NCBI GenBank assembly: GCA_019057865.1
Contig: JAHLWP010000001.1
Location: 124,001-188,000 of the forward strand
Source of the DNA: Promethearchaeota archaeon
GTDB lineage: Archaea > Asgardarchaeota > Lokiarchaeia > Sigyniarchaeales > SOKP01
Length of the DNA stretch: 64,000 bases
Direction: 5' to 3'
The position numbers and the translations under genes are program-made. Shown here piece by piece: positions 26,225 through 36,262 of this stretch. Each line of letters opens with the position of its first letter. Position 1 is the stretch's first letter. The notes beneath the pieces were generated by a model. That model did not search any database. It saw only the letters and a list, made by a program, of their open reading frames with translations, and had not been told where the DNA came from.

Positions 26225-27625
26225 TTAACTAGTAAAATTAGAGGTTAAATGCTGATTAAATTCATACATCATTTTAAAAGCTTTAATTGCATGTTTTATA
26301 CGTGTCATAATTGGAATTTTTATTTCTGATTGGGGAGAAAGCGCTGTTTTTTTAAGAAATTCAAATGTCCATCGAGAACCAAAGCACACACAAATTATTG
26401 GTTTATTATACTCCTTAGAAAGTTGTTTCATGTGATCAAAAAATAGTGCTGCTGAAATATTGAACATTTGTAGTGGCCAACGAGGTACTGAAAATATGAA
26501 CAGAACACTATGTACGTTTTCATCTTTAAAAACAGCATTAAGTGAAGGTATCAAAGTCTGAAATAAAGAAGGTCCTAAATCAATTGTGGCATTTATCGAA
26601 ACCCAGTTTGGGATCACTTTTTTAATTTGATTAATAGTATCTTTACTTAAATTTGCTAAAGTTAAGCCCTGTTTTTCAATCTCATCACAGGCTAAAGCTC
26701 CCAGACTTCCTGAACCTGTGATTATAGCGACATTTTTTCCTTTCGGTAGTGGTTGTGTGGCAAAAACTTGAGCAATATTGAACATTTCATAAAAATTGCT
26801 AACTCGAAAAACTGTTGGAAATTGTTTAAAAATTCCATCATATATTTGATCATTTCCAGCCAAAGAACCAGTATGACTTTTAACGGCATTTGAGCCTATT
26901 TCACTTCTCCCATTTTTTAGAATTAAAATCGGTTTTTCTGACTTTTTAAGAGTATTCATTAGAGCTTTACCTCGTTTTGTGCCTTCAAGATAAAGTGTGA
27001 TGACTTTAGTTTCAGGGTCTTCATTTAGATATTCTAACATATCAACTTCATCAACATCAACTTTATTTCCAATCGTAATTGCTTTAGACAAACCAATTCC
27101 TTGATCAGTTGCCCAATCAATAAAAATGTTTCCTAATACTCCCGATTGTGCCACAATAGATACGCTACCTTTTATTGCTTGGTCAAATGCCATATCAGCA
27201 GTCGTAAATTCATTATAGAAATTTGTAACTCCTATACAATTTGGTCCTATAACTCTAATTTGTGATTCTTTTGCTAATTTTGTTATTTCATTTTGTATAG
27301 TAATATATTTTTCTATTCCTGTCTCAGCAAACCCTGCAGATTCTATAATTATCCCTTTAACTCCTTTTTCTATGCAATCTTTTACAGATTCTAAGACATA
27401 ATCATTTCCTATTAATATAATTGCTAGATCTATCTCATCAGGAATATCTTTAATATTCTTATAAGCTTTATGCCCGAGAATTTCATCTTTTTTTATATTG
27501 ACTGGATATGTCTTGAATTTTGAGTTTAATAAATAATTTGTAGTTGCATAGCCAAATCTAAATTGATCTGAAGCTCCAATTATCGCTACTGTTTTAGGTT
27601 CAAAAAAAACGTTAAGTTCTTTCAT
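26225..27625 (-). CDS. ADP-forming acyl-CoA synthetase alpha-type subunit
   Basis: The 466-residue protein contains a CoA-binding Rossmann domain (VAIIGASDQFRFGYATTNYL), a succinyl-CoA-synthetase-like ligase domain (VSIVAQSGVLGN, TIGNKVDVDEVDMLEYL) with the catalytic histidine in VKSHTGSLAG, and a third flavodoxin-like domain (VAIITGSGSLGALACDE). This is the alpha-subunit arrangement of ADP-forming acetyl-CoA synthetase, which conserves energy as ATP from acyl-CoA in archaea. The beta (ATP-grasp) part is missing and no such gene adjoins, so it must pair with a subunit elsewhere. Alternatively it is a Pat-like protein without acetyltransferase. Confidence 0.85.
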   Translation of the reverse strand: MKELNVFFEPKTVAIIGASDQFRFGYATTNYLLNSKFKTYPVNIKKDEILGHKAYKNIKDIPDEIDLAIILIGNDYVLESVKDCIEKGVKGIIIESAGFAETGIEKYITIQNEITKLAKESQIRVIGPNCIGVTNFYNEFTTADMAFDQAIKGSVSIVAQSGVLGNIFIDWATDQGIGLSKAITIGNKVDVDEVDMLEYLNEDPETKVITLYLEGTKRGKALMNTLKKSEKPILILKNGRSEIGSNAVKSHTGSLAGNDQIYDGIFKQFPTVFRVSNFYEMFNIAQVFATQPLPKGKNVAIITGSGSLGALACDEIEKQGLTLANLSKDTINQIKKVIPNWVSINATIDLGPSLFQTLIPSLNAVFKDENVHSVLFIFSVPRWPLQMFNISAALFFDHMKQLSKEYNKPIICVCFGSRWTFEFLKKTALSPQSEIKIPIMTRIKHAIKAFKMMYEFNQHLTSNFTS

Positions 27626-27912
27626 ATTAATGTTTGGTTGATGATATTAAATAAAAAAAAGATACATAATAACATTGTTCATTGAAATTAAAGATTAAGA
27701 TTATTTAATCAGAATAGAATAATAAATTCTAAAGAAATATGATAAGTAAAAGATTATGAAATTTTGTCAGTTTTGAGAATAAATTTTTAATATGAAGATC
27801 TTATTAATTTTTAATATAAATGAAAATTTTACTTTTAAAGGCAAATTCGTTATATTAATTTGATTTATTTAATCTAAACAATTATAGAACAAATCCTTAA
27901 AATCCTTATATA

Positions 27913-29067
27913 ATGTATTTAGGCGGATTAGTTAGAAAAGAATTTGGTAGAATTAGATCAGATAAAAGGACATTATTTTTGTTGTTTGTAATTCCTATAA
28001 TATTAATTGTTGTATTTGGTCTAACTACCGGAGTAGGCCTTACAAAATTTTTTACATCTGCTATTATAACCTGTGATGATATGCCAACATATGACGATTT
28101 TCCTAATAATTCCTCTAAATATGATGATACTTTTATATCGATAATGCAATATAATACCTCATCTTGGGACCTTTATAGATATTATAATGCAACCAATTCA
28201 GAAGAATATGATAATGCATATCATAATTGTTATAACTTCCTAAAAAATGGCGATATAGACATAATTATAATTCTACCAGCAAATTTTTCAGAATCAGTTG
28301 AAAATAAAATTAATCCAGTTCTAATTTATTATATTGATGGATCTGATCTCGCAGCAATAATTGCAATTGAAGTTGCCATTCAAGAACCTATTGCTTTATT
28401 TAGGGCAGAAACAGATATGATTGCCAACTTTACGATTATGGTGCCCTATCTAGAATTTGATGTTCCATTTTGGGAATCAGCAATTTTAAATTACGCAATC
28501 CCAATAATTTTACCCATTATAATTCTTGGAACTACCATGAACTTAACCTCGCTCTCAATTGTTGCTGAGGGTCCACTTCCACGAATGCTTGTAACTCCAA
28601 CAGCTAAGAGAGAGATAATCCTGAGTAAATTAATTGCGAATGCGGCTATTATGTTGCTTCAATCAACTGAGATTTTTATTATGATATCATTCTTTGGATT
28701 ATATAGTTTAGGTTCCTTATTTTATTTCTTTTTAGTTCTAATTATGATTGGTTTTTGCGGTATTTGTATTGGGTTATTTATTTCAACTTTAAGCCCAACA
28801 GAGCAAAGTGCAAATCAAATGTACATAATTATGTTTATAGTGATAATTCTTTTTTCTGGAAGTATCCTTCCTTTAAATGCTGATTTGCAAGGGGTACAAA
28901 TTTTTATAAATTTACTCCCGTTATCAAATGCTGTTCCACTGATAACCGATATAACATTAAAAGGATTATTTCCAAATTTAGAAAATCTTTTTTGGCTTAA
29001 TTTAAGTTCTTTGATTTACATTATATTAGCTTATATCATCTACATGTTTAAGAAATTAGAGGTGTAA
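27913..29067 (+). CDS. ABC-2-type transporter permease (1)
   Basis: First gene of the large cluster. The 384-residue protein has an N-terminal membrane helix (LFVIPIILIVVFGLTTGVGL), a ~150-residue extracellular domain with several N-x-S/T sites, and then five membrane helices containing the ABC-2 core (PRMLVTPTAKREIILSKL, the coupling helix region). This is the DrrB/YhhJ-type topology: six helices with a large first external loop. It must act with an ATPase; those are downstream. ATG 27913 follows a ~290-base AT-rich region. One base separates it from the next gene. Confidence 0.88.
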   Translation: MYLGGLVRKEFGRIRSDKRTLFLLFVIPIILIVVFGLTTGVGLTKFFTSAIITCDDMPTYDDFPNNSSKYDDTFISIMQYNTSSWDLYRYYNATNSEEYDNAYHNCYNFLKNGDIDIIIILPANFSESVENKINPVLIYYIDGSDLAAIIAIEVAIQEPIALFRAETDMIANFTIMVPYLEFDVPFWESAILNYAIPIILPIIILGTTMNLTSLSIVAEGPLPRMLVTPTAKREIILSKLIANAAIMLLQSTEIFIMISFFGLYSLGSLFYFFLVLIMIGFCGICIGLFISTLSPTEQSANQMYIIMFIVIILFSGSILPLNADLQGVQIFINLLPLSNAVPLITDITLKGLFPNLENLFWLNLSSLIYIILAYIIYMFKKLEV

Positions 29068-29068
29068 T

Positions 29069-30304
29069 ATGATGATGTTTAAGAAGAAATCTTTACGATT
29101 AAATTTCAAAAAATTCATTACTGAAATTACAAATTTAAAAATGAGTATTCTTAGAATCGTAAAACAAGTTAAAAAAGAATTTCAACTTTTGTGGGCTGAT
29201 AAATTCAATATAATATTAGCTATAGTGATGCCTCCTTTAATAATAGTTATGTTAGGTTTTACAATGACCGATGATTCAAATCAAATACAATCTATTCCCT
29301 GTATGGTAGTCTCATATGATTCTAATACATTTATTAATGAAAATGATCTTGTAGAGTCAAAATTAGATCACTATGCAATACCCTATTTAAATGCTGTGAA
29401 TAAATCAAATTTACTTGATTTAGTTCGGTTTTATAATGCAACAGAAGAAATTTATGCTATGGAACAAGCAAGAAATGCTTTAATATCTGGATCCATTAAA
29501 GTTATTTTATCATTACCTGTTGGTTTTTCTGAAATGTTAGAATGGGGCTTTCCCGGATTAATCGATTGTATTCTTGATGCCTCAAATATTCTATATATTC
29601 AACAGAGCCTAAATGCTGTTTATGATTCAATTAAAATATTTATAAATGATAATAATCTAACTCCTCAATTTGAGGTCCAGGGATTTGAAGAATTTACTAT
29701 TCCGGAGGGTTATAGCAGTTCATTCAATTCTAGTATAGTTATGGCTCTATCTTTTATGGTTTTTGGTATAGCATTTGTGTTATCTATTTTAGTAATCGTT
29801 CAAGAGAAACCAATCGCACGACTTTTACTTACTCCTCTAAAAAGATCAGAAATTCTAATATCAAAATATATAGCATATATGCTAGTATTATTACTTCAAG
29901 TCGCTTTATTGGTAACTACCAGTTTATCTATGGGCTTATATCTGGCTGGTAGCATATTAGATTTCTTTATAGCATTGTTCATCATTGGATTTTCTGGATT
30001 AGCACTGGGTGTTTTTATTAGCTCACAGAGTAAGACAAAAACACAGGCTAATCAATTATTTCTCGCTTTTTATCTTGTTATAATCTTATTAAGTGGTATA
30101 TTCATTCCTATTGAAAATATGCCTTCCTTTTTACAATTTTTTGCATATATTCTACCTTTATCTCATGGAGATCCTTTGATTAGGGGAATTATTACAAAAG
30201 GTCAGCATATATTTGGAATACATTTCTTTTGGTTATTTATAATTAGTCTAATATTAATAATAATTTCTTTTTTAATCTTCAGAAGAAGAAAATATGAGGT
30301 GTAA
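29069..30304 (+). CDS. ABC-2-type transporter permease (2)
   Basis: A 411-residue paralogue of the previous permease: cytosolic basic N-terminus, helix IILAIVMPPLIIVMLGFTMT, an extracellular domain of similar size, and the coupling segment ARLLLTPLKRSEILISKYI before five more helices. The two permeases probably form a heterodimer. ATG at 29069 is one base after the preceding stop; internal ATGs at 29072 and 29075 are equally possible. The next gene begins 13 bases on, so cotranscription is almost certain. Confidence 0.88.
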   Translation: MMMFKKKSLRLNFKKFITEITNLKMSILRIVKQVKKEFQLLWADKFNIILAIVMPPLIIVMLGFTMTDDSNQIQSIPCMVVSYDSNTFINENDLVESKLDHYAIPYLNAVNKSNLLDLVRFYNATEEIYAMEQARNALISGSIKVILSLPVGFSEMLEWGFPGLIDCILDASNILYIQQSLNAVYDSIKIFINDNNLTPQFEVQGFEEFTIPEGYSSSFNSSIVMALSFMVFGIAFVLSILVIVQEKPIARLLLTPLKRSEILISKYIAYMLVLLLQVALLVTTSLSMGLYLAGSILDFFIALFIIGFSGLALGVFISSQSKTKTQANQLFLAFYLVIILLSGIFIPIENMPSFLQFFAYILPLSHGDPLIRGIITKGQHIFGIHFFWLFIISLILIIISFLIFRRRKYEV

Positions 30305-30316
30305 AAAATAAATTCA

Positions 30317-31327
30317 TTGAAATCAAAGAAAACAATGGTGAATGTCAACGATTTAAATGTAAAATTTGGTGAAAACCATGTTATTCATGATGTTAACTTT
30401 GATGTAAATCAGGGAGAGATCATTGGATTATTCGGAATCTCAGGAGCAGGAAAGACAACGATAGTTAGAGTATTAACATGTCAAATCGAAAAAAAGCATT
30501 GGACTGGTAATGTGAAGGTAACTGATTTATCTCCAGCAAAGAAAACTAATCATTCATTAATATTAACTAATATTGGTTATGTACCTCAATTAGAATTACT
30601 AAATTTATATTTTGATTTAAGTCCAATTGATAATGTTGAAGTTTTTACTTCTACTTATGGCAAGAATAAAAAAGAAGCAATAAAGATTGCCAAAAGTTTA
30701 TTTAAGATTCTTGATCTCCCTGAAGATACATGGAATAAGCGAGTTAAACACATGAGCGGAGGTGAAAAGAAACGTCTTTCAATGGCAATTGGACTAATTC
30801 ATAGGCCAAGTGTTTTATTCCTTGATGAACCAACTACAGGTGTAGATGCAAGTAAACGATACGATATTCTAACTTACTTAAAAAAATTAAACCAAACATT
30901 GAATACTACTATGTTTATTATAACTCATGATCTTGAAACAGCATTGATATGTGATAAAGCTGCGATTTTAAGGGAAGGAAAATTATTAGAGTTTGATACA
31001 CCTCAAAAGTTAATATCATCATTACCGAGTAAAGGATTAGTCGCAAGATTTACTGTTGAACATTTAAATGAAAAATTAATTGAATATGTAAAAAAATTTT
31101 CAGCAATTAAGACATTATTAAGGGTTGGAAATGAAGAAATTGAAGTTCTAATGGATGATTTTGAGGAAAATCTACCAAAATTAATTCAATATATGATTGA
31201 TAATAATATAAAAATTAATTCAATGAGTAAAGATATTGCTTCTTTTAGGAGATATTTTCAAATGAGGATTCAAGAGGAGGAAGAAAAAGAAAAAAATTTA
31301 AAGACAGTGAAGGTGATTAAAAAATAA
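30317..31327 (+). CDS. ABC transporter ATPase (catalytically complete)
   Basis: The 336-residue protein has Walker A GISGAGKT, Q-loop VPQLELL, signature MSGGEKKRLSMAIG, Walker B VLFLDEPTTGVD and switch His in ITHD, so it should hydrolyse ATP. After the nucleotide-binding domain (to about residue 225) there is a ~110-residue alpha/beta C-terminal domain (KNIKINSMSKDIASFRRYF), as in DrrA-type ATPases. Start TTG 30317 is chosen; ATG 30335 is an alternative. It is 30 bases before the toroid-ATPase fusion gene. Confidence 0.92.
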   Translation: MKSKKTMVNVNDLNVKFGENHVIHDVNFDVNQGEIIGLFGISGAGKTTIVRVLTCQIEKKHWTGNVKVTDLSPAKKTNHSLILTNIGYVPQLELLNLYFDLSPIDNVEVFTSTYGKNKKEAIKIAKSLFKILDLPEDTWNKRVKHMSGGEKKRLSMAIGLIHRPSVLFLDEPTTGVDASKRYDILTYLKKLNQTLNTTMFIITHDLETALICDKAAILREGKLLEFDTPQKLISSLPSKGLVARFTVEHLNEKLIEYVKKFSAIKTLLRVGNEEIEVLMDDFEENLPKLIQYMIDNNIKINSMSKDIASFRRYFQMRIQEEEEKEKNLKTVKVIKK

Positions 31328-31356
31328 TCAATTTAAGTCGTAAAAGCAAGCGAACG

Positions 31357-34300
31357 TTGAAAAATTTATTATTATTGAGCATTCTTGTTGTTGTTACTAG
31401 TATTTCTTTAGTTCTAGTGAATATTCGTTATATTTCATACATAGATGATGATGAGGTTCAATTCATTAAAGACAATGCTGTTTTTTTTACATGGACTCAT
31501 CAAAATGAGCAGGGTTTATTTATCGAACCTAATTTAGATTCAAATTACAGAGCAATTGATTCAATAAATTTTTCTTTTGCTAGTATATTTTCTTCCAATT
31601 TGATAAATCCAAATAATATTTCAAATATATACATAAAACTGTATAAACCTAATATATTTTTTGATTACATATTTGAAAAACAAAACATAGACGGGTCATA
31701 TTCAGATGTAGCTGGACTTGGTAATATGATTTCCACATATCACGCTATAAAAACTCTAGAGATTGCAAATAAATCTTATTTAACTCGTAAAATACAACAA
31801 GGGGAGACAGACAATATTATAAATTATTTAAATGTTTCATCGAAAGATAATGGAGAAGGATTCATGGCATTACCCTTTCTAAATGAATCTGATATAATTT
31901 CTACATCATGTGCTATTGATTTAGCAAATATGCTAAATGCTGATTTTATTATTGATAATGATAACATCTCAAAATTCATCAATTCAACTTGGCTTGCTGG
32001 TAGTTACAAATTAACAGATAGTGTTTTAAGTATAGCAACAGCAGAAACAACGTATTATGGAATCAATGCATTTTTAGGATTGAATATGACATATACTGCT
32101 ATTGACCAAACAGCTATATGGGGATACTTTAATTCACTCTATAACCTCATAGATGGAGGATTTGCAAACATTTTAGGTGGATTTTCCGATGTCCAATCGA
32201 CATATTATGCCCTCTCCTCATTAAAAACACTAGGACTACCAAAACCTACATTTTTTAACGAAACAAAGACTTTATATTATATACTTAATTGTACAAACTC
32301 AGATGGAGGTTTTGGCTTACGTCCAGAGGGTAATTATAATTCAGGCTTTAAATCTGGATGGGCTGCAATAAAAGCAATCAATATTCTCAAACAAGACAAT
32401 TTAACGAATATTTCTGGTATTAATGATGCAATTTTAAGATATTATGATTGGCTGCATTTTTTTCAAGGTAAAAATTCTTTATTTGGTCGCACTACAATTG
32501 AAGCTAATTATTTTGGAGTTTTAGCCCTTTATAGTTATAATCCTAAAATTTTTTATGAATTAATTAATGAAGAAATCATTAATGAGGATATACTAAATAA
32601 TATTATATTATTCGTTAATCAATGTTATAATCAATATAATGGAGGATTTGCATCTAATCCTGGGGAAAATGCGACTCTTTTTGCAACTTATTGCGGATTG
32701 AATATCTATAAAATGCTTTATCCTTTTACTAATGAATGGCTTGATACATCTAAAATTAGAAATATAAGAAGTTATTTAGTTAATCTCCAAAATCCTGATG
32801 GTGGTTTTAGTATAGGTGGAGATGTCGAAATAATTTTATCTATGTTTGGACCATTGTATAAAATTTTCTTGTATTTAATTAATCCAAATATATCAACCGT
32901 TGAAAGCACATATTGGGCTTTAATTTCACTAAATATACTTGGCGGATTAAATGATATCGATTATAATAATCTTACTCATTGGATGAGATCATGTCAAAAT
33001 CCTGATGGTGGATTTTCGCTATATGTTGGATTTTATAGTGATGTAATATCAACATACTATGGACTTGAAGTATTTACTGAATTATTACATTCCGAACCAA
33101 TGTCTAAAATATCCGCAATCGAATTTCTAAAAAATGCACAAACTCCTGATGGTTCTTTTTCAGTTCTACCTGCCCTAGAGAGTTATTTATCCTTCCCATC
33201 AACATTTTTAGTAACTTATATTGGAGCAAAAGCTCTTTATGATTATAGGTTTCAACCAGAAAATATTGAAAATACTTTAAATTGGTTTATTCAATGCATT
33301 AGTTTAAATACTGGAGGAATTGGAGATAATCCTGGATTTGGAGGAGATTTAAGAAATATAGCTTATGGTATTATTATTGTGGATGAATTACAGTATGACC
33401 AGAGTTTTGATTCTAAACCTTGGAGTCAATTATTAACATATATTTTAATAGCAGAAATTGCTGGAATTGGTTTATTCATTTTGTTAAAATTATATCAAAG
33501 ACTTTCAATACCGCAAAGGATAAAATTAACATTGGGAATTGGAGGAAAACTTAACGTATCTTATTTACAAAAGTTTCCAGCCATTAATTGTGAAAACTTA
33601 AGTATTTATGCAGGAGGAAAATTAATTGTTGATTCTGTTTCTATGAATGTAAAACATGGTAAAATATTAGGAATTCTAGGAGAGAGTGGTGCTGGTAAAT
33701 CTACGTTCGTTAAAGGTTTACTTGGTATGAGAAAAATTACAGGATTTTGTCAAATTTATGGAATGGATATGAATAAAAGATCGTCAAGAAGAATTAGACC
33801 TATATATGGTTATGTGCCACAAGATTTAGGAAAAATTTATCATAATTTTACAACTTTGGAGAATTTATTATATTTTGGAAATCGTTATGGTCTTTCAGAA
33901 AAAGAAATCATTAGTAAATCTAAGAGAATTTTGCGTAGCCTAGAAATAGAAGATAAGATGAATGAATTAGTCAAAAACCTTTCTGGTGGGCAAAAAAGAC
34001 GTGTTAGCATTGCAATTGGGCTAATACATTCACCAACGTTTCTTATATTAGATGAGCCTACATCAGGTTTAGACCCAGTAATTAGAGAGAACATATGGTT
34101 AGTTTTAACCAAAATCAATGAGCAATTCAAAACTACATTAGTGGTGATTACTCACTATCCTGAAGAATCCCGATTTTGTAATCTTGTTGCAATATTTGGT
34201 AGAAAACGTGGAATGATAGATTTTGGACAACCAAAAAACCTTTTAGCTAGTTTACCTGGAAAAGGTAGATCAATTGAAATTACTTTTAGGGAGTCAAAAG

Positions 34301-34530
34301 AGAATGTAATTGCTAGACTTGAACTGATTGAAGGTATAGAAAAAGTTTTAGAAAATAAAGCAAACATCAAGTTTTCAATATTTTCTAATCTAAATATAGA
34401 TAAACTGATTGAAAAAATTGAAGTAGAAATGGGTAAGGATTCAATTCAAGAATTAAAACAAAGGGATTCTAAAATGGAACAATATTTTCGTTATAAAGCA
34501 ATGGAGGTGCCTAAAGTTGAAGAACTCTAG
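31357..34530 (+). CDS. Fusion: extracellular terpene-cyclase-like toroid, membrane helix, cytosolic ABC ATPase
   Basis: The 1057-residue protein starts (TTG 31357) with a signal-anchor helix LLLLSILVVVTSISLVLV. Residues about 40-680 carry at least seven prenyltransferase/squalene-cyclase-type repeats, recognisable as (P/S)DGGF or NGGF followed ~20 residues later by a helix with TYxAL/YYGL; numerous N-x-S/T sites place it outside. A membrane helix (LLTYILIAEIAGIGLFILL) follows near residue 700. Residues ~735-960 are a full ABC ATPase: GESGAGKST, YVPQDLG, LSGGQKRRVSIAIG, FLILDEPTSGLD, ITHY, then a DrrA-like C-terminal domain. The toroid lacks obvious cyclase Asp motifs, so it may bind ligand and not catalyse. 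I know of no characterised protein of this order. It overlaps the next gene by 14 bases. Confidence 0.85.
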   Translation: MKNLLLLSILVVVTSISLVLVNIRYISYIDDDEVQFIKDNAVFFTWTHQNEQGLFIEPNLDSNYRAIDSINFSFASIFSSNLINPNNISNIYIKLYKPNIFFDYIFEKQNIDGSYSDVAGLGNMISTYHAIKTLEIANKSYLTRKIQQGETDNIINYLNVSSKDNGEGFMALPFLNESDIISTSCAIDLANMLNADFIIDNDNISKFINSTWLAGSYKLTDSVLSIATAETTYYGINAFLGLNMTYTAIDQTAIWGYFNSLYNLIDGGFANILGGFSDVQSTYYALSSLKTLGLPKPTFFNETKTLYYILNCTNSDGGFGLRPEGNYNSGFKSGWAAIKAINILKQDNLTNISGINDAILRYYDWLHFFQGKNSLFGRTTIEANYFGVLALYSYNPKIFYELINEEIINEDILNNIILFVNQCYNQYNGGFASNPGENATLFATYCGLNIYKMLYPFTNEWLDTSKIRNIRSYLVNLQNPDGGFSIGGDVEIILSMFGPLYKIFLYLINPNISTVESTYWALISLNILGGLNDIDYNNLTHWMRSCQNPDGGFSLYVGFYSDVISTYYGLEVFTELLHSEPMSKISAIEFLKNAQTPDGSFSVLPALESYLSFPSTFLVTYIGAKALYDYRFQPENIENTLNWFIQCISLNTGGIGDNPGFGGDLRNIAYGIIIVDELQYDQSFDSKPWSQLLTYILIAEIAGIGLFILLKLYQRLSIPQRIKLTLGIGGKLNVSYLQKFPAINCENLSIYAGGKLIVDSVSMNVKHGKILGILGESGAGKSTFVKGLLGMRKITGFCQIYGMDMNKRSSRRIRPIYGYVPQDLGKIYHNFTTLENLLYFGNRYGLSEKEIISKSKRILRSLEIEDKMNELVKNLSGGQKRRVSIAIGLIHSPTFLILDEPTSGLDPVIRENIWLVLTKINEQFKTTLVVITHYPEESRFCNLVAIFGRKRGMIDFGQPKNLLASLPGKGRSIEITFRESKENVIARLELIEGIEKVLENKANIKFSIFSNLNIDKLIEKIEVEMGKDSIQELKQRDSKMEQYFRYKAMEVPKVEEL

Positions 34531-36223
34531 AAATGTTGAATTAGAGCGTCTAAAATTAAAAATCTTAGAAGCAATTAGATATTCGAAGCGCTTTTGGATG
34601 ACATATAGAGAAAATACGTTTGGAATTGCATCAATTCTAAATTTAATTTATAAAAAGTCCTTTATCGAAGTATTATTTTTTACAAACAAAGACGTTATGG
34701 AAAAAGGAGTCCCTTTATTAAAAATCTATACGCCAATAGAAGAAGAAATTGATTTTAATGAAATTATTGTAGAACCCGATTTTGATGAGGATGGTCTTGT
34801 CAGTCCTAGGAAAATTATTGAACGTATGAGGAAACTTATTAGAAAAGAATTTCAAAAGCGTTTAACATTATTAGATATAGAAGTGGAATTAATAGATAAA
34901 AAGTTCGAAAATGATCCAGTCGAGAATAATCCTTACTTTAGAGAGATTAGAATTTTTTTCCCATATTTTATAATAGGGTTAAAGGTAAATTTTGAAAAAT
35001 ACCCTCTCTTACCATCATTTTTCTTTTCGAAAACACTTTTAAAAATTATAAATGAAAGAGAATTTAATGAAGAAAATATTATTAAAAACTGGAATGACGA
35101 AAAGCCCCCTCACATTTATCAACTAATCGAGAAAGTGTGTGAAATTGTTACAGACCGTCTAAAATTGGATCATTTAAATGAAAATTCTCAACATTTAATT
35201 CTTAATGATGTATCTATTAAGAATGGAATAAAAAATGTCTCATTCAATATTCATAGGGGAAAATCAATAGGGATACTCTATGAGGAACAACAACTCTATG
35301 ATAAAGATCATAAATATGATTTATTTTATTTATTTTGGGCTATTTCGGGAAATTATTCTGATTTTTCTGGGACAATTGAGATTTTTGGAAATCAGATTCA
35401 ACAATTAAATGAAACAGATTTAGAAAAAATAGTAATTCTACCCCAAGCGTATGATTCAAAAATAAAAAACATGAAAATTAAGAAAGCAATCAAATATGAT
35501 ATTAATCTTAATGAAATCCTTAAAAGTAGAAAAACTACATTGAACACAATATTGAAAGATGCTGGTTTTGTACCAAAGATTGATGAGATAATGGAAGAGA
35601 TTTTTTTTGCTGCTTCAAAGAGAATTCTTCTTAAAAATATATATATTAAAAATGCTTTAGAAGTCACTGGATTATTACATAAGAAAAAAAAAAGAATTTC
35701 TAAATTAAATCAATTAGAATACCTCTTATTTTCGATTGCAAGGGCTTTACTGCAATTTCCTTCAATAATTATGTTCTTTATTCCTTTTGAAATATTAGAC
35801 CGATTAGAATATGATAAATTTAATAATTACATGAAAAAAATTAAAGAAAAGTTTCATGTGATTTTAATCTTTTATGCTCCTGAAGGAATAATATCCAATT
35901 GTGATCAAATCATAACTATTAGCAATTTGGAATCTAAAACAGGGACATTCAGCAATTTAATTGAAGAATTACCTCAATCAGGTGAAATAATTATAATTGA
36001 ATTAGATAATCCGGGTGAAGACTTAATAAAAAAGTTATACGAATTTGATGAAATAGCTAAAATCATAGAAGAAAGAAAAAATGAGAGATTTAAAATATTT
36101 TTAAAAGATCAGCCTGATCAAATGTTAATTCGATTAATAGATTTATTTAGTCAAAATCTTTTCAGTTTTAAAAGATATAAAGCATCTTTAGAAGATTATT
36201 CAGAATTTTTTGAAAGTACTTAA
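34517..36223 (+). CDS. Possible RWD/E2-like domain fused to degenerate ABC ATPase
   Basis: The 568-residue protein starts at TTG 34517, with GGAGG at 34503-34507 in the end of the previous gene. Residues ~40-215 read like an RWD/UBC (E2) fold: FREIRIFFPYFIIGLKVNF, then YPLLPSFFF and later NWNDEKPPHIYQLIEKVCEI, resembling the YP-x-x-P and W-helix signatures of that fold; no catalytic Cys is seen. Residues ~225-480 align in order with an ABC ATPase (VSIKNGIKNVSFNIHRG, IEIFGN, SIARALLQFPSIIMFFIPFE) but Walker A is replaced by YEEQQLYDKDHK, the signature lost, and Walker B has no Glu, so it is a pseudo-ATPase. A DrrA-like tail ends it. It likely has a structural or regulatory role with the two active ATPases. 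The RWD call is inference. Confidence 0.7.
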   Translation: MKNSRNVELERLKLKILEAIRYSKRFWMTYRENTFGIASILNLIYKKSFIEVLFFTNKDVMEKGVPLLKIYTPIEEEIDFNEIIVEPDFDEDGLVSPRKIIERMRKLIRKEFQKRLTLLDIEVELIDKKFENDPVENNPYFREIRIFFPYFIIGLKVNFEKYPLLPSFFFSKTLLKIINEREFNEENIIKNWNDEKPPHIYQLIEKVCEIVTDRLKLDHLNENSQHLILNDVSIKNGIKNVSFNIHRGKSIGILYEEQQLYDKDHKYDLFYLFWAISGNYSDFSGTIEIFGNQIQQLNETDLEKIVILPQAYDSKIKNMKIKKAIKYDINLNEILKSRKTTLNTILKDAGFVPKIDEIMEEIFFAASKRILLKNIYIKNALEVTGLLHKKKKRISKLNQLEYLLFSIARALLQFPSIIMFFIPFEILDRLEYDKFNNYMKKIKEKFHVILIFYAPEGIISNCDQIITISNLESKTGTFSNLIEELPQSGEIIIIELDNPGEDLIKKLYEFDEIAKIIEERKNERFKIFLKDQPDQMLIRLIDLFSQNLFSFKRYKASLEDYSEFFEST

Positions 36224-36262
36224 AAATATAATATTAAGAATTGTCAAAAAAAGTTGTATTAT

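Noticed and set aside
34155..34370. Short antisense open frames inside the ABC cluster
   Set aside because: They mirror the coding strand of well-supported genes and have no promoter or family resemblance.
31357..34530. Functional squalene/terpene cyclase
   Set aside because: I find no DXDD catalytic motif, and the domain is outside the cell membrane with sequons; a binding role is more likely.
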